From Lysobacteraceae bacterium NML93-0399 (GTDB lineage Bacteria; Pseudomonadota; Gammaproteobacteria; Xanthomonadales; Xanthomonadaceae): a stretch of 64,000 nt of DNA. Shown one piece after another: positions 1-7,325 of this stretch. The notes beneath the pieces were generated by a model that did no database searches, was not told the origin of the DNA, and worked only from the letters and a program-made list of their open reading frames with translations. Numbering within the stretch: the first letter of the stretch is position 1; each line of letters begins with the position of its first letter. Position numbers and translations under genes: made by a program. The stretch covers positions 372,001 to 436,000 of the forward strand of contig NTJI01000002.1 of the NCBI GenBank assembly GCA_002307375.1, written 5' to 3'.

Positions 1-252
1 GCGCGCAAGCGCGCTCCTACACGGGGCGGGTGGCGTCCCGCGCCGTGCGCCGTCACCGGCCTGTGCGGGTCACGGGCGCCGGTTCTCATCGTTGCAACAG
101 ACCCTGTAGGAGCGCGCTCGCGCGCGATCGGGCCTTCCCGACCAAAGCCCCTCGCGCAAGCGCGCTCCAGCACGCACCGGGCCCCGCAAGCAAGACCATC
201 ACGGAACAACGGACGGATCGAGGCCGCTCACGCTGCCAGCCGGCAACTCGCG
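1..252. repeat. REP-like palindromic repeats
   Basis: Non-coding stretch with three copies of a short GC palindrome whose core reads GTAGGAGCGCGCTCGCGCGC. The copies lie at 1-20 (reverse), 105-127 (forward) and 153-170 (reverse, decayed at its end). The forward and reverse copies around 105-170 form an inverted pair, the usual arrangement of REP doublets. The same element recurs at 3987-4064 and 9846-10035. No gene is supported here. Confidence 0.7.
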
Positions 253-756
253 TCAATGCGCCGCGGCCGCTCCGGCGCACTGCGCGCACAGGCCGTGGAC
301 TTCCAGCGTCTGCGCCTGCGGCACGAAACCCAGCGCGCGCGCGCGCTCGTCGAGCGATGCGACCACGGCCTCGTCCTCGAGTTCGACCGCGCTGTGGCAG
401 CGGTCGCAGATCAAAAACGGCACCGAATGCTGGGCGGTGCTCGGGTGATGGCAGGCCACGAAGGCGTTGACCGACTGCAGCTTGTGGATGAAGCCGTTGG
501 CGAGCAGGAAGTCGAGTGCGCGGTAGACGGTCGGCGGCGCAGCGGCGCCGGGGCCGTCGCCCTCGCGGACCATGTCGAGCAGGTCGTAGGCCTTGAGCGG
601 CTTGGCGGCCGCGGCGATCAGACCGAGCACGTGCGCGCGGATCGGCGTCAGGCGCAGGCCGCGCTCGCTGCAGGCGCGCTCGACCGCGGCGATGAAGCCT
701 TCGGCGTCGTCGACGTGATGGTGCGGATCCGTGCAGGGGTGGTCGTGCTGGGCCAT
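253..756 (-). CDS. zur: Fur family transcriptional repressor, Zur-like
   Basis: A 167-aa Fur-superfamily regulator, most like Zur, which represses zinc uptake genes when zinc-loaded. The N-terminus is His-rich (residues 3-15 include HDHPCTDPHHH). A winged-helix segment follows, with the family signature PPTVYRALDFL near residues 75-85. The C-terminal dimerisation domain has a metal region around CHHPSTAQHS and two CxxC pairs (CDRC and CAQC) that match the structural zinc site. The length is normal for Zur. It is divergent from aroK with 80 bp between the starts, so both promoters must lie at 757-836. The Fur alternative is less likely because of the CxxC pairs and the His-rich N-terminus. Confidence 0.85.
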   Translation of the reverse strand: MAQHDHPCTDPHHHVDDAEGFIAAVERACSERGLRLTPIRAHVLGLIAAAAKPLKAYDLLDMVREGDGPGAAAPPTVYRALDFLLANGFIHKLQSVNAFVACHHPSTAQHSVPFLICDRCHSAVELEDEAVVASLDERARALGFVPQAQTLEVHGLCAQCAGAAAAH

Positions 757-836
757 GCGGTCATCATGGGTGCGGCGCGACGTGGACTCAAGCCGAGGCG
801 CCGATGCAGGCCCTGCGGCGCTGCTAGCATTCGGCC

Positions 837-1424
837 ATGCAGTTCGCTCCCAACCTCGTGCTCGTCGGACCGATGGGCGCCGGCAAGTCCTCGATCGGCC
901 GCCGCCTCGCGGCGCGCTTCGGTGTGGCCTTCGTCGACGTCGACCACGAGATCGAGGTCCGCACCGGCGCCACGGTGGCCACCATTTTCGAATGCGAGGG
1001 CGAGACCGGCTTCCGCGCCCGCGAACGCGCCACGCTGGGCGACATCCTCGCCGGCAGCCGCCAGGTCATCGCCAGCGGCGGCGGCGCGGTGCTCGATGCC
1101 GAGAACCGCACGGCGATGCGCGCGCGCGGCTTCGTCGTGCACATGCACGCCGACGTGGACACCCAGCTGGCACGGCTCGCACGCGACCGCACCCGCCCGT
1201 TGCTGGCCGGCAACGATCGCGCCGACGTGCTCCGGCGCCTCGCGGCCGAACGCGCGCCGCTCTACGCCGCTGCCGCCCATCTGCAGTTCGACACCGGCCC
1301 CCACGCCTGCAACGAGGCCGCCGTGCAACTGGGACACCTGATCGAAGCCCACTGGCGGCCGCCTGGCGACGACGACGCGTGGGCCGAGCGCGCAGCGGAC
1401 GTCGCCACGCCGCACGCGCCCTGA
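837..1424 (+). CDS. aroK: Shikimate kinase
   Basis: ATP-dependent phosphorylation of shikimate at the 3-hydroxyl, fifth step of the shikimate pathway, cytoplasmic. The P-loop GPMGAGKSS spans residues 11-19. The shikimate-binding DxD-like segment DVDHEIE lies near 39-45, GGGAVLD near 80-86, and the lid arginine region RDRTRPLL near 118-125. At 195 aa it is about 20 residues longer than typical AroK, because of a variable C-terminal tail. It is followed 33 bp downstream by aroB on the same strand, the conserved aroK-aroB arrangement. Confidence 0.95.
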   Translation: MQFAPNLVLVGPMGAGKSSIGRRLAARFGVAFVDVDHEIEVRTGATVATIFECEGETGFRARERATLGDILAGSRQVIASGGGAVLDAENRTAMRARGFVVHMHADVDTQLARLARDRTRPLLAGNDRADVLRRLAAERAPLYAAAAHLQFDTGPHACNEAAVQLGHLIEAHWRPPGDDDAWAERAADVATPHAP

Positions 1425-1457
1425 GCGCGCCCTCCTCCACTCCGCAGCACAGATCGC

Positions 1458-2546
1458 ATGACGCCCCCCATCCGTGAAGTCGCCGTTGCCGGCGATACGC
1501 CCTACACCATCCATATCGGCCCCGGCCTGCTCGACGACGGCGCGCTGCTGGCGCGAACCGTGCGCGGTCGCGAGGCCATGCTCGTCAGCGATACGCACGT
1601 CGCGCCGCTGTATGCCGACCGTGTCGCCGCCGCCCTGCAGACGGCACGGCCGGACCTGCGCATCCATCGCCACGTGCTGCCGCCGGGCGAGGCCTCGAAG
1701 ACGCTGGAACATTTCGCCGGGGTCACGACGGCACTGGCCGAGGCGCGCGTGCGACGCGACGCGACGCTGTTCGCGCTCGGTGGCGGCGTGATCGGCGATC
1801 TGGCCGGCTTCGCCGCCGCCTGCTGGATGCGCGGCATCGACTGCGTGCAGCTGCCGACCACGTTGCTGGCAATGGTCGATTCCTCGGTGGGCGGCAAGAC
1901 CGCGGTCGACCTGCCGCAGGGCAAGAACCTCGTCGGCGCCTTCCATCCACCGCGTGCGGTGATCGCCGATACCGCCGCGCTGCGCACCCTGCCGCCGCGC
2001 GAACTGCGTGCGGGCCTGGCCGAAGTGGTGAAGTACGGCGCGCTCGGCGATGCGGAGTTCCTCGACTGGCTCGACGACCACGCCGACGCGCTGCTGGCGA
2101 TGGACGACGCGGCGCTGGGGGAGGCCATCGCCCGCAGCTGCGCGCACAAGGCGGCCATCGTCGCGCGCGATCCCTTCGAGCATGGCGAGCGCGCCCTGCT
2201 CAACCTCGGGCACACCTTCGGTCACGCGATCGAAACCGAGCAGGGCTACGGCGGGCTCAACCACGGCGAAGCGGTCGCGGTGGGCATGCTGCTGGCCGCG
2301 CGCCTGTCCGAAACGCTGGGCCTGGCGAAGGCGGCCGACACGCAGCGCCTGCGCCGATTGCTGCAGCGCCTGCAACTGCCGGTCGACGTGCCGGCCGGCC
2401 TCGATCCCGAGCGCCTGCTCGCGCACATGCGGCTGGACAAGAAGGCCACCGCCGGCGGGCTGCGCTTCATCGTCTGGCGCGGCGCCGGGCGAGCGGAAGT
2501 GCTCGGCGACGTACCCGAGTCGGCCGTGCTGTCGGTCCTGCGCTAG
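1458..2546 (+). CDS. aroB: 3-dehydroquinate synthase
   Basis: Converts DAHP to 3-dehydroquinate with catalytic NAD+ and a divalent metal, second step of the shikimate pathway. The 362-aa length is normal. Visible motifs are the NAD-binding [11 protein letters not shown] (about residues 109-119), the substrate segment [11 protein letters not shown] (about 141-151), the metal ligand region [12 protein letters not shown] and the second histidine in [10 protein letters not shown]. It follows aroK and probably shares its transcript. Confidence 0.96.
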   Translation: MTPPIREVAVAGDTPYTIHIGPGLLDDGALLARTVRGREAMLVSDTHVAPLYADRVAAALQTARPDLRIHRHVLPPGEASKTLEHFAGVTTALAEARVRRDATLFALGGGVIGDLAGFAAACWMRGIDCVQLPTTLLAMVDSSVGGKTAVDLPQGKNLVGAFHPPRAVIADTAALRTLPPRELRAGLAEVVKYGALGDAEFLDWLDDHADALLAMDDAALGEAIARSCAHKAAIVARDPFEHGERALLNLGHTFGHAIETEQGYGGLNHGEAVAVGMLLAARLSETLGLAKAADTQRLRRLLQRLQLPVDVPAGLDPERLLAHMRLDKKATAGGLRFIVWRGAGRAEVLGDVPESAVLSVLR

Positions 2547-2576
2547 GCGACGACACGCGCCGCGTACAATCGCGGC

Positions 2577-2831
2577 ATGCATCTGTTCCTGCGACACGCC
2601 CCCGGCGGCGATCAAGCGCCGCGTTTCGTGCAACTGAGCCTGCAGCCGGACCTGTTCGGCGGCTGGCTGCTGCTGCGCGAACGCGGCGAGATCGGCGGCC
2701 GCACCACGCTGCGCCGCGAACTGCATCCCGACCAGCCCACCGCGCTCGCCGCGCTCGAAGCCGCGCGCGACGCGCAGCTCAAGCGCGGCTTCGAAGTCGT
2801 CGCCGACCTCGGCGCCCCGGCGCTGTCCTGA
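2577..2831 (+). CDS. Small WGR-domain protein
   Basis: An 84-aa protein made of a single WGR-like module. It has the characteristic layout of an N-terminal strand [20 protein letters not shown], a glycine/arginine turn, and a C-terminal helix with [17 protein letters not shown]. The diagnostic WGR triplet is degenerate: the sequence reads RERGEIGGR where family members usually have REWGRIGRR. WGR domains are found in PARPs and in small bacterial proteins, and some bind nucleic acids. No specific role can be assigned here. It lies 30 bp after aroB and 28 bp before hemE, so it is probably co-transcribed. Confidence 0.75.
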   Translation: MHLFLRHAPGGDQAPRFVQLSLQPDLFGGWLLLRERGEIGGRTTLRRELHPDQPTALAALEAARDAQLKRGFEVVADLGAPALS

Positions 2832-2859
2832 GCCTCGTCCTCCGCCACCGAACCCGCAC

Positions 2860-3933
2860 ATGCCCGCCGACCTGAAGAACGACCGCTTTCTCCGAGCCCT
2901 GCGCCGCGAACCCGTCGACCGCACGCCCGTCTGGCTGATGCGCCAGGCCGGCCGGTACCTGCCGGAGTACCGTGCCTCGCGCAAGGCCGCCGGCAGTTTT
3001 CTGGCGATGGCCAAGAACCCCGAGCTCGCCTGCGAAGTCACGCTGCAGCCGCTGGCGCGCTTCGATCTCGACGCGGCGATCCTGTTCTCCGACATCCTCA
3101 CCATTCCCGATGCGATGGGGCTGGAGCTGTACTTCGTCGAAGGCGAAGGCCCGAAGTTCCGCCACCCGGTGCGCGACGCGGCCAGCATTGCGAAGCTCGG
3201 CGTGCCGGACATGGAAGGCGAGCTGCGCTACGTCATGGACGCGGTGCGCACGATCCGCCGCGAACTCGATGGCCGCGTGCCGCTGATCGGGTTCTCCGGC
3301 AGCCCGTGGACGCTGGCCTGCTACATGGTCGAAGGCGGCGGCAGCAAGGACTTCGCCCGTATCAAGGCGATGGCGCTCAACGATCCCGAGGCGCTGCACG
3401 CGCTGCTGTCGGTCAATACCGACGCGGTGATCGCGTATCTCGCCGCGCAGCGCGCGGCCGGCGCGCAGGCGCTGCAGGTGTTCGACACCTGGGGTGGCGT
3501 GCTCAGCCCGGCGATGTACCGCGAGTTCTCGCTGCCGTATCTGACCCGCATCGCGCAGGAACTGCAGCGCGGTGAAGGTGCGGACCGCACGCCACTGATC
3601 CTGTTCGGCAAGGGCAACGCCGCGTATCTCGACGAGCTGTCGCGTACGGGTGCCGAGGGCGTCGGCGTCGACTGGCTGATCGACCTCGGCGATGCCGCGC
3701 GCCGCACGCAGGGCCGCGTCGCCCTGCAGGGCAACCTCGACCCGGCGACGCTGTATGGATCGCCCGACGCCATCCGCGCGAAAGTCCGCGATGCGCTCGA
3801 CAGCTACCGCGACGGCAACGGCGGCTCGCGCGACGGCCACATCTTCAACCTTGGCCACGGCATGTCGCCGGATATGAATCCTGATCATGTCGGCGTGCTG
3901 GTCGATGAGGTGCACGCCTACAGCGCGCGCTGA
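2860..3933 (+). CDS. hemE: Uroporphyrinogen decarboxylase
   Basis: Cytoplasmic haem-pathway enzyme that removes four acetate carboxyls from uroporphyrinogen III to give coproporphyrinogen III. The length of 357 aa fits the family. Signature 1 ([14 protein letters not shown]) is near residues 26-39 and signature 2 ([16 protein letters not shown]) near 144-159. The C-terminal [13 protein letters not shown] supplies the conserved histidine. It is last in the aroK-aroB-WGR-hemE run. The region after the stop holds only REP-like repeats. Confidence 0.97.
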   Translation: MPADLKNDRFLRALRREPVDRTPVWLMRQAGRYLPEYRASRKAAGSFLAMAKNPELACEVTLQPLARFDLDAAILFSDILTIPDAMGLELYFVEGEGPKFRHPVRDAASIAKLGVPDMEGELRYVMDAVRTIRRELDGRVPLIGFSGSPWTLACYMVEGGGSKDFARIKAMALNDPEALHALLSVNTDAVIAYLAAQRAAGAQALQVFDTWGGVLSPAMYREFSLPYLTRIAQELQRGEGADRTPLILFGKGNAAYLDELSRTGAEGVGVDWLIDLGDAARRTQGRVALQGNLDPATLYGSPDAIRAKVRDALDSYRDGNGGSRDGHIFNLGHGMSPDMNPDHVGVLVDEVHAYSAR

Positions 3934-3986
3934 TCGCGTCGCCGGCAGCAGCGCGTCGGGGCCGGCATGTTTCATCGGTGAAACCT

Positions 3987-4066
3987 CATCGCGCGCGCGC
4001 GCTCCTACAGACGCGGTCGATCCCCCGGTTTCCGGGCTCATGTAGGAGCGCGCTCGCGCGCGAAAA
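3987..4066. repeat. REP-like inverted doublet
   Basis: Two head-to-head copies of the GTAGGAGCGCGCT palindrome, reverse at about 3990-4010 and forward at about 4041-4062, separated by about 30 bp. They lie between the convergent ends of hemE and the exonuclease gene. This is the same family as at 1-170 and 9846-10035. The doublet may fold as a double hairpin and act as a transcription boundary, which is inference. Confidence 0.7.
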
Positions 4067-4183
4067 GCTTTCCCAGCGGACCCCGTCTCGCGCGCCTGCC
4101 GCCGGGTGCCCGACTCCCGGAGTCAAACGTTGCCGCGCGGACTCGCTTCGGACGCGGCGTGATGCGAACAGTTGTCGCACCGC

Positions 4184-4789
4184 TCAACCACGCGGACGCC
4201 GTAGCGCCAGCCAGCACAGGCCGACGGTCGTCGCATCGCCGAGCGCGCTGTGGCGGCCGAGCACGGGCACGCCGAGCGCCTGGGCGATGTGGGCAAATTC
4301 CAGATTGGGCGGCACGTCGGGGCGGGCGCGGCGCGCGCGTGCGGCGTAGGCGTCCGCCAGCTCCACCTGCGGATTGGGCAGCGCGAAACCGGTCAGGCCG
4401 CGCACGTGCGGTGCCAGCATCGCCAGATCGAAGCCGAGGTTGTAGCCCAGCAATGCACGTGGGCCGAGCCAGTGCAGGAACGCCTCGACCGCCGGGGTCA
4501 CCGAAATGCCGTCGGCCGCTTCGGCCGGGGTGATGTGGTGATGGCGGATGGAATCGATGTCGAAGCCGCGATCGGGCCGCACGCGCCGCTCGAACCGTTC
4601 CGACACGCAGACGCGCCCGTCGCGGACCGGCACCGCGGCCAGGCTCAGGATGTGGTCCCGGCGCGGGTCCAGGCCGGTCGTTTCCAGGTCCAGACTGACC
4701 CATTCGCCGGCCGGCGCCGGCTGCAGCAAGGCGCTCCACGGGCCCTGCCCGTACCGCTGCCGCAACCACCAGCGCCGCAGTGCCGCCAT
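4184..4789 (-). CDS. DEDDh 3'-5' exonuclease, PolIII epsilon-like
   Basis: A 201-aa exonuclease of the DnaQ superfamily. ExoI is SLDLETTGLDP (D and E ligands), ExoII lies around GYNLGFDLAML, and ExoIII is GRHSALGDATT, which gives the H-x4-D that marks the DEDDh subclass. The ATG at 4789 was chosen because it begins 4 bp after the stop of the upstream CBS/DUF294 gene and the domain starts soon after it; a longer in-frame extension would run into that gene. The tight pairing with a cNMP/CBS/DUF294 protein recurs in Pseudomonas and Xanthomonas relatives, but the substrate is unknown to me. Confidence 0.85.
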   Translation of the reverse strand: MAALRRWWLRQRYGQGPWSALLQPAPAGEWVSLDLETTGLDPRRDHILSLAAVPVRDGRVCVSERFERRVRPDRGFDIDSIRHHHITPAEAADGISVTPAVEAFLHWLGPRALLGYNLGFDLAMLAPHVRGLTGFALPNPQVELADAYAARARRARPDVPPNLEFAHIAQALGVPVLGRHSALGDATTVGLCWLALRRPRG

Positions 4790-4793
4790 GCGC

Positions 4794-6617
4794 TCAGCCG
4801 GACACGTGGAAGGCGCGGCGCACGTGTTCGCGGAACGCCTTGACCACGTGCAGGGCGTCGCGCAGCAGTTCGCGGTCCAGATGCCGCAGGGCGCGCGTGT
4901 CGATGTGATTGTCGGCAACGCGGCCCTGCGCCAGCGCGGCCAGCTGCGCTTCGAGCCGCATGCGCTGGAAGACGTTCAACGCCTGCGGCAGGTCACGCCC
5001 CAGCTCGCCGGGCAACGCGCCACGCGCCTGGAGCGCTTCGCAGCGTTCCAGGCTGTTGGTCGCCTCGATGCCGTGGCGCAGTGCCAGACATCGCAGGCCG
5101 TGAACCACCGGAAAAATGCCGCCCTTCTTGAGGTCGATGCCCTGCGCTTCGTCGCGCATGCGGCCGAAGAATGTCAGCGGCGGGCCGAAGTCCAGCGCGC
5201 CGGCGGCCAGATGGTGCATGCGGATCTCGTCCTGCCCCAGCGCCATCAGCCCCTGCTTGACCGGTGAGAACAGGGCCGCGTTGCCGGCGACGGGTCGCGC
5301 GTCGAGCGCGATCGACAGGTCCAGCGCCGCCTCCCCGCCCGACACCGAGCGCCAGTGCGCGATGCGCGCCCGCCATTGCGACGTGGTCATGCGCCAGTGC
5401 GGGTTGTCGACCATCACCCGCCCCGGGCACGGCGGATACCCGACCTGCGCCAGCGCCGCGCTGAAACGCGACATCGCATCGTCGAGCGCCGGCCAGTCGA
5501 GACCGTCGTCGACGATCAACGCGTTGTCCTGGTCGGTCTTGAGCAACTGCTCGCGCCGCCCCTCGCTGCCCATCACCAGCAGGCAGATCCGCCCGCGGTG
5601 CTCGGCCGGCACCAGCAGGTCGAAGATCTGCGCCATCACGCGCTCGTTGAGTGCACTGACCAGGCCGGTCAGATACGGCATGCGTGCGCCGTGCGCCGCC
5701 AGGCTGCGGACCAGGCCGGTGGTGTCGGCGGCGGCCGCGACGATGTCCTCCAGCGACCACGCCCGCGCCAGACGCAGGCTGATCAGGTGCGAGTGACTGG
5801 CGAAATGCGACAGCACTTCGGCCATCCCCAGCGTACCGGCGATCACGCCATCGCGTCCGCGCACCGCGACGCGCTCGATGCCCCGTTCGGTCATGCCGAT
5901 CAGCGCCTGGAACAGCACATCGGCGCTGTCGACGCAGACCAGCGGCCGGTTCGCCAGCGGGCCTACCGGCGCATCGAGCGCCAGTCGCTGCAGCGCGATG
6001 GCGTCGAGCAGGTCGGTGCGGGTGACGATGCCGGGCGTGGCATGCGCGACATCGTCGACCAGCAGGCAGTCGACCCCGGCATCGCGCAGGCGCTGCGTGG
6101 CCTGCGCGATCGTCGCCGTCGCCGGTACCCGCACCGCCGGCGCCAGCTGGGCTTCGTCGACGCGCGTGACCATCAGTTCGGCCGCTTCGCGGTGCCCGTC
6201 GCCGGCGCTCGACAGCTGTCCCTTGGTGGCGAGGCCTTCGTTGAAATACGCGGCAAAGCGCGGGTTGTCGGCGATCAGGCCGCGGAACACCTCGGCGGGG
6301 ATCAGAAAACTCAGGCAATCGCCGTCGGTGCGATACGACAGCCGCGCCCGCCCCGCCATCACCGCCCAGGCACCGAACACGTCGCCCGGACCGTAATCGG
6401 CGAAGCGCTGCTCGATGCCGTCCACGTCGCGCGCGTAGGCGTGCACCAGTCCCTTGAGGATCACGTATACATGCGGCGACGCACGACCGGCTTCGATGAG
6501 CGTGGTGCCGCCGGCGTGGAAGCCGACATCGACACGCGCCTGCAGACGCGCACGGCCCGAGTCGTCGAGCAGGTCGAACGGCGACTGGTCGAGGTCGAGG
6601 CCGGGCACGGAGTCCAT
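4794..6617 (-). CDS. cNMP-binding/CBS/DUF294 nucleotidyltransferase-like signalling protein
   Basis: A 607-aa soluble multidomain protein. Residues about 20-130 form a cyclic-nucleotide-binding fold (GGTTLIEAGRASPHVYVIL and YGPGDVFGAWAVM). Residues about 155-270 hold two CBS motifs, the second near GVIAGTLGMAEVL. From about 290 comes DUF294, a putative nucleotidyltransferase with GSEGRREQLLKTDQDNALI, followed by the DUF294 C-terminal domain. The GSxGR...DxD pattern is the nucleotidyltransferase catalytic loop. It is probably translationally linked to the downstream exonuclease. A role in nucleotide-signal-regulated nucleotide transfer is inferred only from the domains. Confidence 0.88.
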   Translation of the reverse strand: MDSVPGLDLDQSPFDLLDDSGRARLQARVDVGFHAGGTTLIEAGRASPHVYVILKGLVHAYARDVDGIEQRFADYGPGDVFGAWAVMAGRARLSYRTDGDCLSFLIPAEVFRGLIADNPRFAAYFNEGLATKGQLSSAGDGHREAAELMVTRVDEAQLAPAVRVPATATIAQATQRLRDAGVDCLLVDDVAHATPGIVTRTDLLDAIALQRLALDAPVGPLANRPLVCVDSADVLFQALIGMTERGIERVAVRGRDGVIAGTLGMAEVLSHFASHSHLISLRLARAWSLEDIVAAAADTTGLVRSLAAHGARMPYLTGLVSALNERVMAQIFDLLVPAEHRGRICLLVMGSEGRREQLLKTDQDNALIVDDGLDWPALDDAMSRFSAALAQVGYPPCPGRVMVDNPHWRMTTSQWRARIAHWRSVSGGEAALDLSIALDARPVAGNAALFSPVKQGLMALGQDEIRMHHLAAGALDFGPPLTFFGRMRDEAQGIDLKKGGIFPVVHGLRCLALRHGIEATNSLERCEALQARGALPGELGRDLPQALNVFQRMRLEAQLAALAQGRVADNHIDTRALRHLDRELLRDALHVVKAFREHVRRAFHVSG

Positions 6618-6659
6618 GCCGGCATTGTGGCGCCAAGTCGGCGCATGGGGCGACTGCGG

Positions 6660-7325
6660 TCAGGCGCCGGGCGCCACCTCGACCAACGCGCCCGGCGCGC
6701 AGACGAACACGCGTTCGTCCGGCGCCGGCTCGAAGCGCGCGCCGCCGGCGAACGCGGTGAAGGCCGGCAGGATGCCCACCGCGCCGAAACGGAACACCGG
6801 CAGGCGCGACAGCCCCGGCAGACGCAGCACCGGATGCAGGTGCCCGGCGAGCACATAGCCGGCCTGCGCGGCCGGCACGTCCTCGGGCGCGTGCACGAAC
6901 ACGAACGGCGCTTCGTGCAGCAGCGGCGTGTGCATGACGATGCCGAGTGCGTCGACGCGCTCGGGGCTCCGCCGCAGGGCGCGGTCGTGGTTGCCGGCCA
7001 CCAGTTCGACGGCCACCTGTGACCAGCGCGCACGGAACGCGCGCCAGCGCGCCAGCCACGGCGCATCGGGCACCTGACCGTGCAGCAGATCGCCCAGTAC
7101 CAGCAGCCGCGAAGCGCCGCTCGCCGCGAGCAGGCCGTCGAGGCGCTCGAGATCGAGCGCAGTGCCGCCCACCGGCAGCGCGATGCCGGCACGCCGGAAG
7201 TGGTCGGCCTTGCCCAGATGCAGGTCGGCGATGACGAGGGTGCGCATGCGCGGCCAGTACAGCGCGCGTTCGGCATACAGCACGACCTGCTCGCCGGCCA
7301 GCCACGTGTCCAGCCGCTCAGCCAC
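6660..7325 (-). CDS. pdeM: Ligase-associated metallophosphoesterase PdeM
   Basis: A 221-aa calcineurin-like phosphoesterase of the ligase-associated DNA damage response group. All metal motifs are visible: DLHLGKADHFRRAG, GDLLHGQ, GNHDRAL and GHLHPVL. I chose a GTG start at 7325, which overlaps the helicase stop by 8 nt (GTGGCTGA) and suggests translational coupling. The first ATG in frame (within WPRMRTLVIADLH) would leave only a few residues before the first metal motif. It is last in the four-gene repair set transcribed leftwards from about 12926. Endonuclease activity is a family assignment, not something the sequence shows. Confidence 0.88.
   Translation of the reverse strand: MAERLDTWLAGEQVVLYAERALYWPRMRTLVIADLHLGKADHFRRAGIALPVGGTALDLERLDGLLAASGASRLLVLGDLLHGQVPDAPWLARWRAFRARWSQVAVELVAGNHDRALRRSPERVDALGIVMHTPLLHEAPFVFVHAPEDVPAAQAGYVLAGHLHPVLRLPGLSRLPVFRFGAVGILPAFTAFAGGARFEPAPDERVFVCAPGALVEVAPGA

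Noticed and set aside
648-3212. Long minus-strand open frames opposite aroK, aroB and hemE
   Set aside because: They mirror high-GC third positions of the real genes and have no motifs, signal or ribosome site.
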